Source of the DNA: an uncultured Lentisphaeraceae bacterium
GTDB taxonomy: Bacteria > Verrucomicrobiota > Kiritimatiellia > RFP12 > DVOR01
Assembly: GCA_949289005.1 (NCBI GenBank)
Contig: CASEMQ010000022.1
Span: forward strand, 1 to 63,662
Length of the DNA stretch: 63,662 bases
Direction: 5' to 3'
This document shows, in pieces, positions 46,929 to 55,720 of this stretch (positions are counted from its first letter, which is position 1; each line of letters begins with the position of its first letter). The notes under the pieces are model-generated. The model searched no databases, was not told the origin of the DNA, and saw only the letters and a list, made by a program, of their open reading frames with translations. A program made the position numbers and the translations under genes.

Positions 46929-48719
46929 TCACTTTTTGAGGGTCTCGGCCCGCTCTTCGAGGGTGAGATAGGTCTCGACGGCGGTATCGAGGGCGGATTG
47001 GGTTTGGGCGAGGCGGGCGGAGAGGGCGGCGTAGTCGGCGCCCGGGGCGGCGAGGGCTTGGTTGAGGGCGGCGACCTCGGCTTCGAGGCGGTCGATTTCA
47101 TCGGGGAGGGTGGCGAGGAGGCGTTGTTCCTTGTAGGAGAGGCGCGTGGCGGCGTTGTCGCGTTTGGGGGCAGGGGCCTTGGCGGCGTCGTGGCGCGTGG
47201 CGGCGGCCGGGGCGGGTTGGCAGGCGGCGGACTCTTGGCGGGCGCGGGCGACTTGCCAGTCGCTGTAGCCACCGGGATAGGCGGTGACGCGGCCGTCTTC
47301 GATGACGAGGACGGAGGTGGCGACGTGGTCGATGAAGTCGCGGTCGTGGGAGACAAGGAGAAGGGTGCCCTTGTAGTTGGCGAGTTCCTCCTCGAGAAGT
47401 TCGAGCGTCTCGACGTCAAGGTCGTTGGTGGGCTCATCCATCACCAGGAGGTTGCCGGGGTTGAGGAAGAGGCGGGCGAGGAGGAGGCGGGCGCGCTCGC
47501 CGCCGCTGAGGGCCTTGACGGGGGTGCGGGCGCGCTGGGGGGTGAAGAGGAAGTCGCCGAGGTAGCCGTAGAGGTGTTTGCGGACGCCGCCGACGGTGAC
47601 GAACTCCTTGCCGTCGGCGACGTTCTCGGCGACGGTGGCCTCGGGGTCGAGGGCGTCGCGGAGTTGGTCGAAGAAGGCGGGCTTGACGTTCGCGCCGAGG
47701 CGCTGGGTGCCGGCCTGGGGGACGAGGCGGCCGAGGATGAGGTTGAGGAGCGTGGTTTTGCCGGCGCCGTTCGCGCCGAGGATGCCGATGCGCTCGCCGC
47801 GGAGAATGCGGAGGGTGACGTCGCGGAGGATGGGGTGGGCGGGGTCGTGGCCGAAGGTGACGCCTTGGCATTGATAGACGATGTCGCCCGTGCGGCCGCC
47901 CTCGGCGCCAAGGGTGAGCGCGGCGGTTCCGGTCTGCGTGCGGCGCTCGGCGAACTCCTGGCGCAGGCGCATGAGCGCGGCGACGCGGCCTTCGTTGCGG
48001 CAGGTGCGGGCCTTGACGCCGCGGCGGAGCCAGGCCTCTTCCTCGGTGAGTTTCTTGGCCTTGCGCTCCCAGTAGACGGCCTCGTCGGCGAGCAGGTCGG
48101 CCTTGCGCCGCAGGAAGGTGGGATAGTCGCAGTCCCACCCCGAGAGCACGCCGCGGTCGAGGTCAAAGACCGTCTTGGCCACGGCGCGGAGGAAGGCGCG
48201 GTCGTGCGTGATGAAGAGGCAGGCGAAGGGCGCGGTGGCCAAAAACCCTTCCAGCCACTTGATGGAAGCGATGTCCAGGTGGTTCGTCGGCTCGTCCAGC
48301 AAGAGCAGGTGGGGCTCGCGCGCCAAGGCGCACCCGAGCAGGACGCGTCGGCGCAACCCTCCCGAGAGCGCGTCGAAGGCCGTGTCCGGCGGCAGGGAAA
48401 GCCGCGTGCAGAGCGCATCGGCCACGTGCGCGCGCGTCGGGTCGTGGAGTGCGGCGGCAAGAATCTCGCGCACCGTGCCCGGGCGATCCTCCGGCACATC
48501 CTGCGGCAGGTAGGCCACGCGCACCGCCGCGTCCTTCAGCACCTCCCCCGCATCGGGCTCCAAAATCCCGGCGATCACCTTGAGCAAGGTGGACTTGCCC
48601 TCGCCGTTGCGCCCCGTGACGCACGCCCGCGCCCCGGGCTCGATGGAAAGCGAAATATTCTCAAGCACGGGTGCGTTCCCGAACCCGACCGTCACATTGT
48701 GCAGCGTAATCAATGCCAT
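46929..48719 (-). CDS. uup: ABC-F ATPase, Uup type
   Basis: 596 aa soluble protein with two ABC domains and no membrane part; ABC-F proteins bind the ribosomal E site. First domain: Walker A TGRNGEGKST, signature LSGGLRRRVLLGCAL, Walker B LLLLDEPTNHLDIASI. The linker holds charged helices (VYWERKAKKLTEEEAWLRRG). Second domain: GANGAGKTT, LSGGERARLLLARL, LLVMDEPTNDLDVETL. The C-terminal coiled coil (about 505-596) after a Pro/Ala linker is the Uup hallmark. The start at 48719 follows TATACT by 9 nt without a leader. Confidence 0.9.
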   Translation of the reverse strand: MALITLHNVTVGFGNAPVLENISLSIEPGARACVTGRNGEGKSTLLKVIAGILEPDAGEVLKDAAVRVAYLPQDVPEDRPGTVREILAAALHDPTRAHVADALCTRLSLPPDTAFDALSGGLRRRVLLGCALAREPHLLLLDEPTNHLDIASIKWLEGFLATAPFACLFITHDRAFLRAVAKTVFDLDRGVLSGWDCDYPTFLRRKADLLADEAVYWERKAKKLTEEEAWLRRGVKARTCRNEGRVAALMRLRQEFAERRTQTGTAALTLGAEGGRTGDIVYQCQGVTFGHDPAHPILRDVTLRILRGERIGILGANGAGKTTLLNLILGRLVPQAGTQRLGANVKPAFFDQLRDALDPEATVAENVADGKEFVTVGGVRKHLYGYLGDFLFTPQRARTPVKALSGGERARLLLARLFLNPGNLLVMDEPTNDLDVETLELLEEELANYKGTLLLVSHDRDFIDHVATSVLVIEDGRVTAYPGGYSDWQVARARQESAACQPAPAAATRHDAAKAPAPKRDNAATRLSYKEQRLLATLPDEIDRLEAEVAALNQALAAPGADYAALSARLAQTQSALDTAVETYLTLEERAETLKK

Positions 48720-48728
48720 AACCGCCCC

Positions 48729-48734
48729 AGTATA
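48729..48734 (-). promoter_or_regulatory. uup promoter -10, leaderless arrangement
   Basis: Minus strand TTGTTATACT; TATACT ends 9 nt before the ATG, so the 5' leader would be 0-3 nt. Confidence 0.55.
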
Positions 48735-48743
48735 ACAAATGGA

Positions 48744-48770
48744 TAGACGGTGAACAGAAAACAGGGAACA
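48744..48770 (+). repeat. GAACAG-type short dispersed repeat, copy 2
   Basis: agacggtgaacagaaaac then agggaaca: shares agacggnngnaaacag with the copy at 2955 and ggacggtgaacag with that at 51953. Confidence 0.5.
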
Positions 48771-48917
48771 CCCCCTGCCGTCCGGGGAAAAGGTCTCTTC
48801 AGGGACCGACGCTCCCGCCGATACGGAAGGGTTGGGGGCGGCACCCGACCGACAATCCGCCAAAAATCCGCGCCATCCGCGGTTTCCCGGTTCGTGTCCC
48901 CCGTGCGCCGCAAAAGC

Positions 48918-49078
48918 CCTGTCGATAACTTTGCGAAATCTGTTGAAAACCTGTTGAATGCCTCCCGCCCCGCAAGCACCCAAAAACCGACTTTTCAATC
49001 TATACGCGGGGTCGTTTTCCGAGACGCGCCGTATCGCCCATCGAGACGCGCCGCATCTCGGGGCGAGACACGCCGCCC
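48918..49078 (+). repeat. Dispersed intergenic repeat family A, copy 2
   Basis: ctgtcgataactttgcg and the core GTTGAAAACCTGTTGAAT, then cttttcaatctatac, ggggtcgttttccgag and three palindromic modules of the gagacgcgccg type. It lies in the 530-bp noncoding gap between uup and tRNA-Gln; nothing else is visible in that gap besides the tRNA promoter. Confidence 0.8.
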
Positions 49079-49196
49079 CCTCTTCTGCTTTGCCTCGACC
49101 TCTGCCAGTCCACACTTCTTTCCGCTTTCTCTTCTTCCTTCCACCTGCGCAATTACATTGTGGACGATTCACACATCACGAGGCGCAAAAAAGTGC

Positions 49197-49225
49197 TTGC
49201 GCGGCGGGGTTGTGTTTGGTATCAT
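49197..49225 (+). promoter_or_regulatory. tRNA-Gln promoter
   Basis: TTGCGC (49197-49202), 17-nt spacer, TATCAT (49220-49225) with TGG before it; tRNA begins 22 nt on. Confidence 0.8.
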
Positions 49226-49247
49226 GGGGCGCGTTTTACGACATTAT

Positions 49248-49321
49248 TGCCTCATGGTGTAACGGTAGCACAACTGACTCTGGATCAGTTTGTCAAGGTT
49301 CGAATCCTTGTGAGGCAACCA
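49248..49321 (+). tRNA. tRNA-Gln (anticodon CTG)
   Basis: 74 nt, acceptor tgcctca/tgaggca, encoded CCA, anticodon stem actga/tcagt with loop ctctgga. Reads CAG. Confidence 0.95.
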
Positions 49322-49389
49322 GTCCATGAGATTGTGGGGCGCGCCTCGCAGTCTTTTTTTGTGTTTTGATCGGGCAAAGGATGGCCGGA

Positions 49390-49872
49390 ATGGAAGAGAG
49401 CCTTTTGGAGATTTTGCGGTGCAACGCGAAGGAGTCGCCGGAGACGATGGCGAAGATGTTGGGCGTTTCGGCGGGGGAGGTGGCGGAGACGATCGCGCGG
49501 TTGGAGCGGACGGGGGTGATCCGCGGGTGGCAGGCGATCGTGAACGAGGATTTGGCGCCGCGAGGGTTGGTGACGGCGGTAATCGAGGTGCGGGTGACGC
49601 CGGAGCGCGAGGGCGGGTTCAACCGTATCGCGGAGCAGGTGAGCCGCTTCGACGAGGTGGAGGCGGTGTATCTGATGAGCGGCGGCTATGATTTGCTGTT
49701 GTTCGTGCGGGGGGAGAGCCTGCTTTCGGTGGCGCGGTTCGTGAGCGAGAAGCTGGCGACGATTCATGGGGTGCTGTCGACGGCGACGCATTTCCGCCTG
49801 AAGACGTACAAGCAGAGCGGGGTGCTGATGGCGATGCCGGGTGAGGACAAGCGATTGGTGGTGACGCCGTGA
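49390..49872 (+). CDS. Lrp/AsnC-family transcriptional regulator
   Basis: 160 aa. N-terminal winged helix (SPETMAKMLGVSAGEVAETIARLERTGVIRGWQAI) and a C-terminal RAM ligand domain (TAVIEVRVTPERE, VEAVYLMSGGYDLLLFVRG). It probably senses an amino acid and controls the coupled aminotransferase. The ATG at 49390 is preferred since AAAGGATG sits at good spacing; 49381 is possible. Its TGA overlaps the GTG of the next gene. Confidence 0.88.
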   Translation: MEESLLEILRCNAKESPETMAKMLGVSAGEVAETIARLERTGVIRGWQAIVNEDLAPRGLVTAVIEVRVTPEREGGFNRIAEQVSRFDEVEAVYLMSGGYDLLLFVRGESLLSVARFVSEKLATIHGVLSTATHFRLKTYKQSGVLMAMPGEDKRLVVTP

Positions 49873-51038
49873 GCGTGGGAAAGGAGCGTTTGGCCCGGCA
49901 TATCGTTGGGTTGCCGAAGAGTGGGATTCGCGAGTTTTTCGACATCGTGAACACGCGCCAGGGGGTGATTTCGCTGGCGATCGGCGAACCGGACTTTGAC
50001 ACGCCGTGGCACATCCGGGAGGCTTCCATCCAGTCGTTGGAGGAGGGGTACTCGCATTACACGGGGAACGCGGGGCTGATGCCGTTGCGCGAGGCGATCG
50101 CGGCGTATGTGCGGGAGCGGTTCGGGGGTGCGTATGACCCGGCGCATGAGGTGTTGGTGACGGTGGGTGCCTCGGAGGGGCTGGACGTGACGCTGCGGGC
50201 GTTGCTGAACCCGGGCGACGAGGTGCTCTACCATGAGCCGTGTTTCGTGAGCTATGGGCCGGAAATCGCGATGGCGCATGGCGTGCCGGTGCCGGTGGAG
50301 ACGCGGGAGGAGGACAACTTCCGCCTGTCGGTGGAGGCGTTGGAGGCGAAGGTGTCGCCGCGCACGAAGGCGCTGGTGGTGAACTTCCCGAACAACCCGA
50401 CGGGGGCGGTGCTGACGCGGGAGGATGTGGAGGCCATCGCGGCCTTCGCGATCCGCCATGACTTGATTGTGATCTCGGACGAGATTTACGCGGAGCTGAC
50501 GTGGGGCGGGCGGCGGCATGTGTCGTTTGCCTCAGTCCCGGCGTTGCGTGAGCGGTTGGTCTTGATGCATGGCTACTCGAAGGCATGGGCAATGACGGGT
50601 TTCCGCATGGCGTATGTCTGCGCGCCGGCGTGGTTGATGGAGACGATTCTGAAAATCCATCAGTATGCCATCATGTGCGCGAGCACGCCGTCGCAGTATG
50701 CGGCGTTGGAGGCGATGCGCCAGCCGGCGGAGGATATGGCGCCGATGTTGCGGGCCTATGAGATGCGGCGGAATTATCTGCAGGCGGCCTTCGCGGAGAT
50801 TGGCATCCCGATGCACACGCCGGCGGGGGCATTTTATGCCTTCCCGCGGATTGCGCGGTTCGGGCTGTCGTCGCGGGAGTTTGCGGTGCGTCTGTTGGAC
50901 GCGGCGAACGTGGCGGTGGTGCCGGGGACGGCGTTTGGCGCGTGCGGCGAAGGCTTCGTGCGCTGTTCGTATGCCACGGGCATGGAACAGCTGAAGGAGG
51001 CCGTGGCGCGCATCGCGCGTTTCGTCAAAGCATTTTGA
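49869..51038 (+). CDS. Class I PLP-dependent aminotransferase
   Basis: 389 aa from a GTG overlapping the lrp stop. Fold-type I features: SLAIGEPDFDTPWHI, YTGNAGLMPLREAIA, NFPNNPTGAVLT, VISDEIYAEL (PLP Asp/Tyr), YSKAWAMTGFRMAY with the Schiff-base Lys, and the C-terminal VRCSYATGMEQL Arg that binds the alpha-carboxylate. Aspartate- or aromatic-type substrates are likely; the exact donor is unknown. Confidence 0.92.
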   Translation: MSVGKERLARHIVGLPKSGIREFFDIVNTRQGVISLAIGEPDFDTPWHIREASIQSLEEGYSHYTGNAGLMPLREAIAAYVRERFGGAYDPAHEVLVTVGASEGLDVTLRALLNPGDEVLYHEPCFVSYGPEIAMAHGVPVPVETREEDNFRLSVEALEAKVSPRTKALVVNFPNNPTGAVLTREDVEAIAAFAIRHDLIVISDEIYAELTWGGRRHVSFASVPALRERLVLMHGYSKAWAMTGFRMAYVCAPAWLMETILKIHQYAIMCASTPSQYAALEAMRQPAEDMAPMLRAYEMRRNYLQAAFAEIGIPMHTPAGAFYAFPRIARFGLSSREFAVRLLDAANVAVVPGTAFGACGEGFVRCSYATGMEQLKEAVARIARFVKAF

Positions 51039-51056
51039 GCGGAAGGAGCCCAAGAG

Positions 51057-51947
51057 ATGAGACCGAGCCCTGCGCCCATGCCGAGCAAACCCAAAATCGC
51101 GATTGTGTCGCGCGAGGAGGAGGGACTGTCGCTCCAGGACTTTCTGGCCAACCGCCTGCACGTGACCAAGCGCGCGGCCAAGGCGATGTTGGACGCGCGC
51201 TTGGTGTGGGTGAACCGCAAGCTGGTCTGGATCGCGCGCCATGCGCTGCGGCCCGGGGACAAGGTGGCCTTTGTGGTGCGCACGGGCACGGGGGCGCGGC
51301 AGGACAAGAGTGCCGAGCGGCGGCCGCACATCCGCGTGCTGTGGCAGGACGATGCCTACCTGGCCGTGGACAAGCCCGCCGGCGTGCTGACGCAGGGACG
51401 CGACTCCGCCGAGGAGTTGCTCCGCGTGCAGGAGGGCAACCCCGGAATCGCCGCGGTGCACCGCCTGGACCGCGAGACCTCGGGCGTGTTGCTTTTCGCG
51501 AAGACGGCCGAGGCGCTCGAGGCCGCCATCGCGATGTTCAAGACGCACCGCGTGCTGAAGCACTACGCCGCCATCGTGGCGGGTGAGGTGGAGCGGCAGA
51601 TGAGCACGCTGACCGAGACGCTGGACGGCGAGCGTGCGGTGACGCACCTTAAGCGGCTGCGCGCCACGCCGGATGCCTCCTTCCTCTCGCTGCGCATCGA
51701 GACGGGGCGCACCCACCAGATCCGTCGCCACCTGGCGGGCATCCGCCACCCCGTGGTGGGCGACCGGCAGTATGGCGTGAAGAAGTCCGACGACCCGCGC
51801 GTGCTTTCCGTGACGCGCCAAATGCTGCACGCGCAGGAGCTGGAATTGCCGCACCCCTTGCTGTTGGGGCAACACATCCGCGCGCACGCGCCGTTGCCGG
51901 CGGACTTCCGCGCCGCGCTGAAACTCTTCGGCCTGGGCAAGCGCTGA
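51057..51947 (+). CDS. RluA-family pseudouridine synthase with S4 domain
   Basis: 296 aa with GGAAGGAG before the ATG. S4 domain (SLQDFLANRLHVTKRAAKAMLDARLVWVNRK), then the core with VDKPAGVLTQG, VHRLDRETSGVLLFAK (catalytic Asp), HYAAIVAGEVE and ETGRTHQIRRHLAGIRHPVVGDRQYG. Target uridine unknown. Third gene of the lrp operon, 18 nt after the aminotransferase. Confidence 0.92.
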   Translation: MRPSPAPMPSKPKIAIVSREEEGLSLQDFLANRLHVTKRAAKAMLDARLVWVNRKLVWIARHALRPGDKVAFVVRTGTGARQDKSAERRPHIRVLWQDDAYLAVDKPAGVLTQGRDSAEELLRVQEGNPGIAAVHRLDRETSGVLLFAKTAEALEAAIAMFKTHRVLKHYAAIVAGEVERQMSTLTETLDGERAVTHLKRLRATPDASFLSLRIETGRTHQIRRHLAGIRHPVVGDRQYGVKKSDDPRVLSVTRQMLHAQELELPHPLLLGQHIRAHAPLPADFRAALKLFGLGKR

Positions 51948-51952
51948 AACCA

Positions 51953-51979
51953 GGCGAACAGTGGACGGTGAACAGAGGG
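51953..51979 (+). repeat. GAACAG-type short dispersed repeat, copy 3
   Basis: ggcgaacagtggacggtg then aacagaggg: two GAACAG units 16 nt apart, directly after the rluA stop and partly inside the terminator that follows. Confidence 0.5.
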
Positions 51980-52013
51980 CCGAGCCTCCCGGATAGGGCG
52001 TTCGGCTCTTTTG
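51976..52013 (+). terminator. Terminator of the lrp-aminotransferase-rluA operon
   Basis: agggccga (51976-51983) pairs with tcggctct (52002-52009, one wobble) across an 18-nt loop, followed by TTT. It also separates this operon from the convergent rluD operon. Confidence 0.6.
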
Positions 52014-52027
52014 TTTGCTTCGCGAAG

Positions 52028-52981
52028 TCAGAGATAGGGGGCGAATTCGGATGGGGGCGGGGCCTCGAAGAGGAGCGGCTCGCCCGTGACGGGATGGGCG
52101 AGGGCGAGGCGGCGGGCGTGGAGGAGCTGGCGCACGGGCGGGATGGGAAGGCGGCGGTCGAGGGCGGGCTTGCCGTAGAGCGCGTCGCCCACGATGGGGG
52201 TGCCGAGGGAGGCGAGATGGACGCGAATTTGGTGGGTGCGGCCCGTCTCGATACGGCAGGCCACGCGGCAGAGGCCGCCGGGGAGGGTGGCGAGGAGTTG
52301 CCAGTGGGTGATGGCGCGGCGGCCGCCCGTTCGGAGAATGGCCATCTTTTGGCGGTTGGCGGGGCTGCGGCCGATGGCGGTGTCGAGCGTGCCGGCGGGG
52401 GGCGGGGTGCCGTGGACGATGGCGAGGTAATCCTTTTCGAGCGTGTGCATGGCAAAGGCGCGGGCGAGGCCTTGGAAGGCGAGGTCGGTCTTGGCGACGA
52501 CCATCACGCCGGAGGTGTCGCGGTCGAGGCGGTGGACGATGCCGGGGCGGCGTTCGCCGCCGATGCCCTTGAGGTCGGGGCAGTGCCAGAGGAGGGCGTT
52601 GACGAGGGTGCCGTGGCTGTGGCCGGCGGCGGGGTGGACGACAAGGCCGGCGGGCTTGTCGATGGCCAGAAGGTGGGCGTCTTCGTAGAGGATGGTGAGG
52701 GGGATGGGCTCGGGGATGAGGTCGGTGGGTTCGGCGGGGGGGAGCGTGAGGGCGAAGGTGTCGCCGGGGCGTGGCGGGGCGGAGAGTTTGCCGATGGGGC
52801 GCCCCTCGCCGTCGGTGAGGCGGCCTTGCTTGGCAAGGGCCTGGATGCGCGAGCGGGTGAGTTCGGGGAGGCGGCGCGCGAGCCATTGGTCGAGGCGGCG
52901 ATCGGGGGCGCCGCCCTCGACGGTGAGGGTGAGGGTCTCGGGCTCTTCCTCGGGGGGAGTGGCGAGGGGGGCGTCAGTCAT
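52028..52981 (-). CDS. RluD-like 23S rRNA pseudouridine synthase
   Basis: 317 aa; the ATG at 52981 lies in the last codons of truA (8-bp overlap). S4 domain (RRLDQWLARRLPELTRSRIQALAKQGRL), then AIDKPAGLVVHPAAGHSHGTLVNALLWH, HRLDRDTSGVMVVAKTD (catalytic Asp), KDYLAIVHG, RSPANRQKMAIL and ETGRTHQIRVHLASLGTPIVGDALYG. The HPAAGH...GTLVNALL block and length are those of RluD, which modifies helix 69 of 23S rRNA. Last gene of the metXW operon. Confidence 0.93.
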   Translation of the reverse strand: MTDAPLATPPEEEPETLTLTVEGGAPDRRLDQWLARRLPELTRSRIQALAKQGRLTDGEGRPIGKLSAPPRPGDTFALTLPPAEPTDLIPEPIPLTILYEDAHLLAIDKPAGLVVHPAAGHSHGTLVNALLWHCPDLKGIGGERRPGIVHRLDRDTSGVMVVAKTDLAFQGLARAFAMHTLEKDYLAIVHGTPPPAGTLDTAIGRSPANRQKMAILRTGGRRAITHWQLLATLPGGLCRVACRIETGRTHQIRVHLASLGTPIVGDALYGKPALDRRLPIPPVRQLLHARRLALAHPVTGEPLLFEAPPPSEFAPYL

Positions 52982-53780
52982 ACCACACCTGCCAGAGGAA
53001 GAGGCCGCAGGCGGGGGCGGAGGGCACGCGGGCGGTGCGGGGGTTGCCCGGCGCGAGGAGGGCGGGCACGGCGTCGGGGCGCTCTTGGCCCGCGCCGACG
53101 CGGAGGAGGAAGCCCACCAGGCTGCGCACCATCTTGTAGAGGAAGCCGTTGCCCTGCACGCGGAAGGCAATGCGCGAGCCGTTTTTGGAGACCTCGAAGC
53201 GGTCGATGCGGCGAACGGTGGAGGCGATGGGGCGGTTGGGGTTGGCGGAGAAGGCGGCGAAATCGTGTTCGCCGACGAAGTGGGCCATGGCGCGGCGCAT
53301 GGCGTCGAGATCGAGCGGGCGGACGATGTGGGCGTGGTAGAGGCGTTTGTCGGGGGGGAGCAGGCGGGTGTTCCAGACGTAGTAGCGATATTCCTTGCGG
53401 ATGGCCGAAAAGCGCGCATGGAAGGTGGGGGACACCTCGACGCAGGAGCGGATGCGGATGTCGGGGGGGAGGCGGCCGTTGGCGTTCAGGGCCATGCGCA
53501 GGCTGCGCGCGGTCATGCGGGTGGCGAGGTCGCAGTGGAAGACTTGGCCGTGCGCGTGGACGCCGTGGTCGGTTCGGCCGCTGGCATGGATGGCCACGGC
53601 ATCGCGCTTGACGATGCCGGCGAGGGTGCGCTCAATGGTTTCCTGCACGCTGGGGAAGCCGGGCTGGGTCTGCCAGCCTTGGTAGGCGGTGCCGTCGTAG
53701 GCGCAAATCATCTTGAAGCGTCGGGGCGCGGGCTCGCGCGGGGGGGCGTCGCTCATTCGTGTCTCGCGGGGTTCAGTCAT
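52974..53780 (-). CDS. truA: tRNA pseudouridine(38-40) synthase
   Basis: 268 aa from the ATG at 53780, which overlaps the AsmA-like stop (ATGACTGA); an ATG at 53756 gives 260 aa. TruA modifies the anticodon stem-loop. Core: CAYDGTAYQGWQTQPGFPSVQETIE, catalytic ASGRTDHGVHAHGQVFH, FSAIRKEYRYYVWN, and the C-terminal VQGNGFLYKMVRSLVGFLLRVG. Coupled to rluD. Confidence 0.94.
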   Translation of the reverse strand: MTEPRETRMSDAPPREPAPRRFKMICAYDGTAYQGWQTQPGFPSVQETIERTLAGIVKRDAVAIHASGRTDHGVHAHGQVFHCDLATRMTARSLRMALNANGRLPPDIRIRSCVEVSPTFHARFSAIRKEYRYYVWNTRLLPPDKRLYHAHIVRPLDLDAMRRAMAHFVGEHDFAAFSANPNRPIASTVRRIDRFEVSKNGSRIAFRVQGNGFLYKMVRSLVGFLLRVGAGQERPDAVPALLAPGNPRTARVPSAPACGLFLWQVWYD

Positions 53781-55686
53781 CGCTCGGGGTGCCGGTGGCG
53801 CGGTCCCAGAGGCGGCCGAGGAAGGTGGTGATTTTCCAGGAAGGCTTTTCCAAGGGGCCGCTGACCTTGACGCGCCAGAGGAAGCGGTTGACGGGGACGG
53901 TTGCCCAGCGCGTAAGGGTGCCCATGACGGTGTCGCGCTTGAAGTTCCCGGCGATGACCTCGGCCGAGAGTGTATTGGCGGGGAGGTCGTAGGTGGCCGG
54001 GCCCTCGATGGCGAGCAGGTCGCCGTCGAGGGCGAAGTCCGGAATCGTGAAGCGGCCGGCGTCCGCGGTCCCGGTGAGGCGCGCGTGGGAGGAATCGGTG
54101 ATGGAGGCAATGCCGGGGAGGCGGTCGGCCAGCAGGTCGGTGAGCCCCGCGAAGAGAGGCAGGCGCGTGATAAGCCCGCCATCCACGGTGAGCGCGTATT
54201 CGGCCTGGAGCGACTTGGCGAAGTCGGTGCCCGTGCGGCCGCGCAAATCCACGAAGCCGGAGGCCACGCTGTTGGTGAGGGTGTTGAGGCCAAAAGGCGC
54301 CAAGAGGTCGGCCAGCGAGGCGTCGCGCAGGTGGATGGCCGCGGAGAGGTCGGTGTGCGCGCCCACGTCGGGCACGTCGAAGGAGGCCGCGCCGGCGAGC
54401 GAGCCGCCGTGGGGGAGGCGGACGTCGAGACGCGTGAGCGAGAAGACGCCATTGGTCATAGAGAAACGCCCCTCGGCCGCGTCGAACGGGAGTCCCTCGA
54501 CGGTGCCGCCGCCCTGGGCGCGCACGAAGCCGCGCAGGGTGACCTGCGAGGGGAGCGTCTCGTCGCCGGAGAGCGGGATGTGCCCCGCGATGGTGACGAA
54601 GGGCGGGCGCTCGGTAACGATGGCGGGGAGCGCCTCCGCGAAGTCTTCCCCGATGAGCCCGAAACATTCCGCCGGGAAAAGCCCGGTGGCCTCGGCACGG
54701 AAGGAAAGGCGGTCGGCCGGATAGTCAAGGTTGATTGCGGCGGTGGCGACGAGCTTGCCCTTGCGGCGGACTTGGATGGGGTTGATTTCCGCGACGGTGT
54801 TCCAGATACTCTTGCAGCGGATGGTGGTCTGCGCCTCGTCGAAGGGGATGCCGCGATAGGCGCCGCCCTCGGCGGAGAGCAGGTCCAGGCGCAAGTCGAG
54901 CAGGTCGCGATCCAGGTCGAAGCCCACGGTAAAGGCGCAGTCTCCCCAAGCCGGCTCAGTGAGCGCGAAAAAGTCGCAATATTCCTTGATAATCGGGCAG
55001 TTGATGGCGCGCCAGAGGCCATCCAGGCGCGACGGGATGAGGAAGCCACGAATGGTGGCGACGGCCTTGGCGTCGTGGATGTCGATGGTGACCTCGCCCT
55101 CCGCGTGTTGCTTGCCGTCTTCGGAGACGTTGGCATGAAGGCTGCGGAAGCGGAGCGAGCCCTCGCCGGCATCAAGGATGCCCGTGAGCGACTTGGCACG
55201 GATCTCAATGATGTCGGCATCGGTGAGTGTGAGGCGCACGCCCGTGAGCCGCGGGACGTTGACGTGCGAAAGGTCGGGGAAGGGCTCGTCCCCGCCAGGC
55301 CCCGCGACTTCGTCGTCGGGCACGCTTTCCGGGATTTGCGCGACGAAAAGCGCGTCGATGTCCGCGGAGGTGAGCCGCTCCAGCGCGTTCCCGCCGCCTG
55401 CGAGGCGCAGGCCGAAGATGCCCCGCCGGAAGCCGGCCAGCAGGCGGCCGTCCGGCGCGGTGAAGGCCAAGTGGTTGACGATGAGCCCGCGGTCGAGCCG
55501 GAAGGCGACGCGCCTGACGGTGAGCCTCCCCACGTCCGCCGGGATGGCCGCGTCGAAGGCGCTTTGCAGCCACGCGCCCGGGAGCCCATAGGCCGCGACG
55601 CAGAGCGCGATCAGCGCCAACACCGCCAGCACCCCCGCCAACCACAGGAGCAGATGGAGCGTCGAAAGCAAAGGGCGGATGCGCAT
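53773..55686 (-). CDS. AsmA-like envelope protein
   Basis: 637 aa. One N-terminal membrane helix (about 10-32, LLLWLAGVLAVLALIALCVAA) anchors a very long beta-strand-rich body, ending in a C-terminal AsmA_2-like block (LTVDGGLITRLPLFAGLTDLLADRLPGIASI, FALDGDLLAIEGPATYDL, VPVNRFLWRVKVSGPLEKPSW). This is the layout of AsmA-clan bridge proteins thought to carry lipids between membranes. It implies a two-membrane envelope. The ribosome binding site is poor. Confidence 0.8.
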   Translation of the reverse strand: MRIRPLLSTLHLLLWLAGVLAVLALIALCVAAYGLPGAWLQSAFDAAIPADVGRLTVRRVAFRLDRGLIVNHLAFTAPDGRLLAGFRRGIFGLRLAGGGNALERLTSADIDALFVAQIPESVPDDEVAGPGGDEPFPDLSHVNVPRLTGVRLTLTDADIIEIRAKSLTGILDAGEGSLRFRSLHANVSEDGKQHAEGEVTIDIHDAKAVATIRGFLIPSRLDGLWRAINCPIIKEYCDFFALTEPAWGDCAFTVGFDLDRDLLDLRLDLLSAEGGAYRGIPFDEAQTTIRCKSIWNTVAEINPIQVRRKGKLVATAAINLDYPADRLSFRAEATGLFPAECFGLIGEDFAEALPAIVTERPPFVTIAGHIPLSGDETLPSQVTLRGFVRAQGGGTVEGLPFDAAEGRFSMTNGVFSLTRLDVRLPHGGSLAGAASFDVPDVGAHTDLSAAIHLRDASLADLLAPFGLNTLTNSVASGFVDLRGRTGTDFAKSLQAEYALTVDGGLITRLPLFAGLTDLLADRLPGIASITDSSHARLTGTADAGRFTIPDFALDGDLLAIEGPATYDLPANTLSAEVIAGNFKRDTVMGTLTRWATVPVNRFLWRVKVSGPLEKPSWKITTFLGRLWDRATGTPSDD

Positions 55687-55720
55687 GGCGGGCTCGCTCG
55701 CGGGGGGGGGGAGGAGGAAA

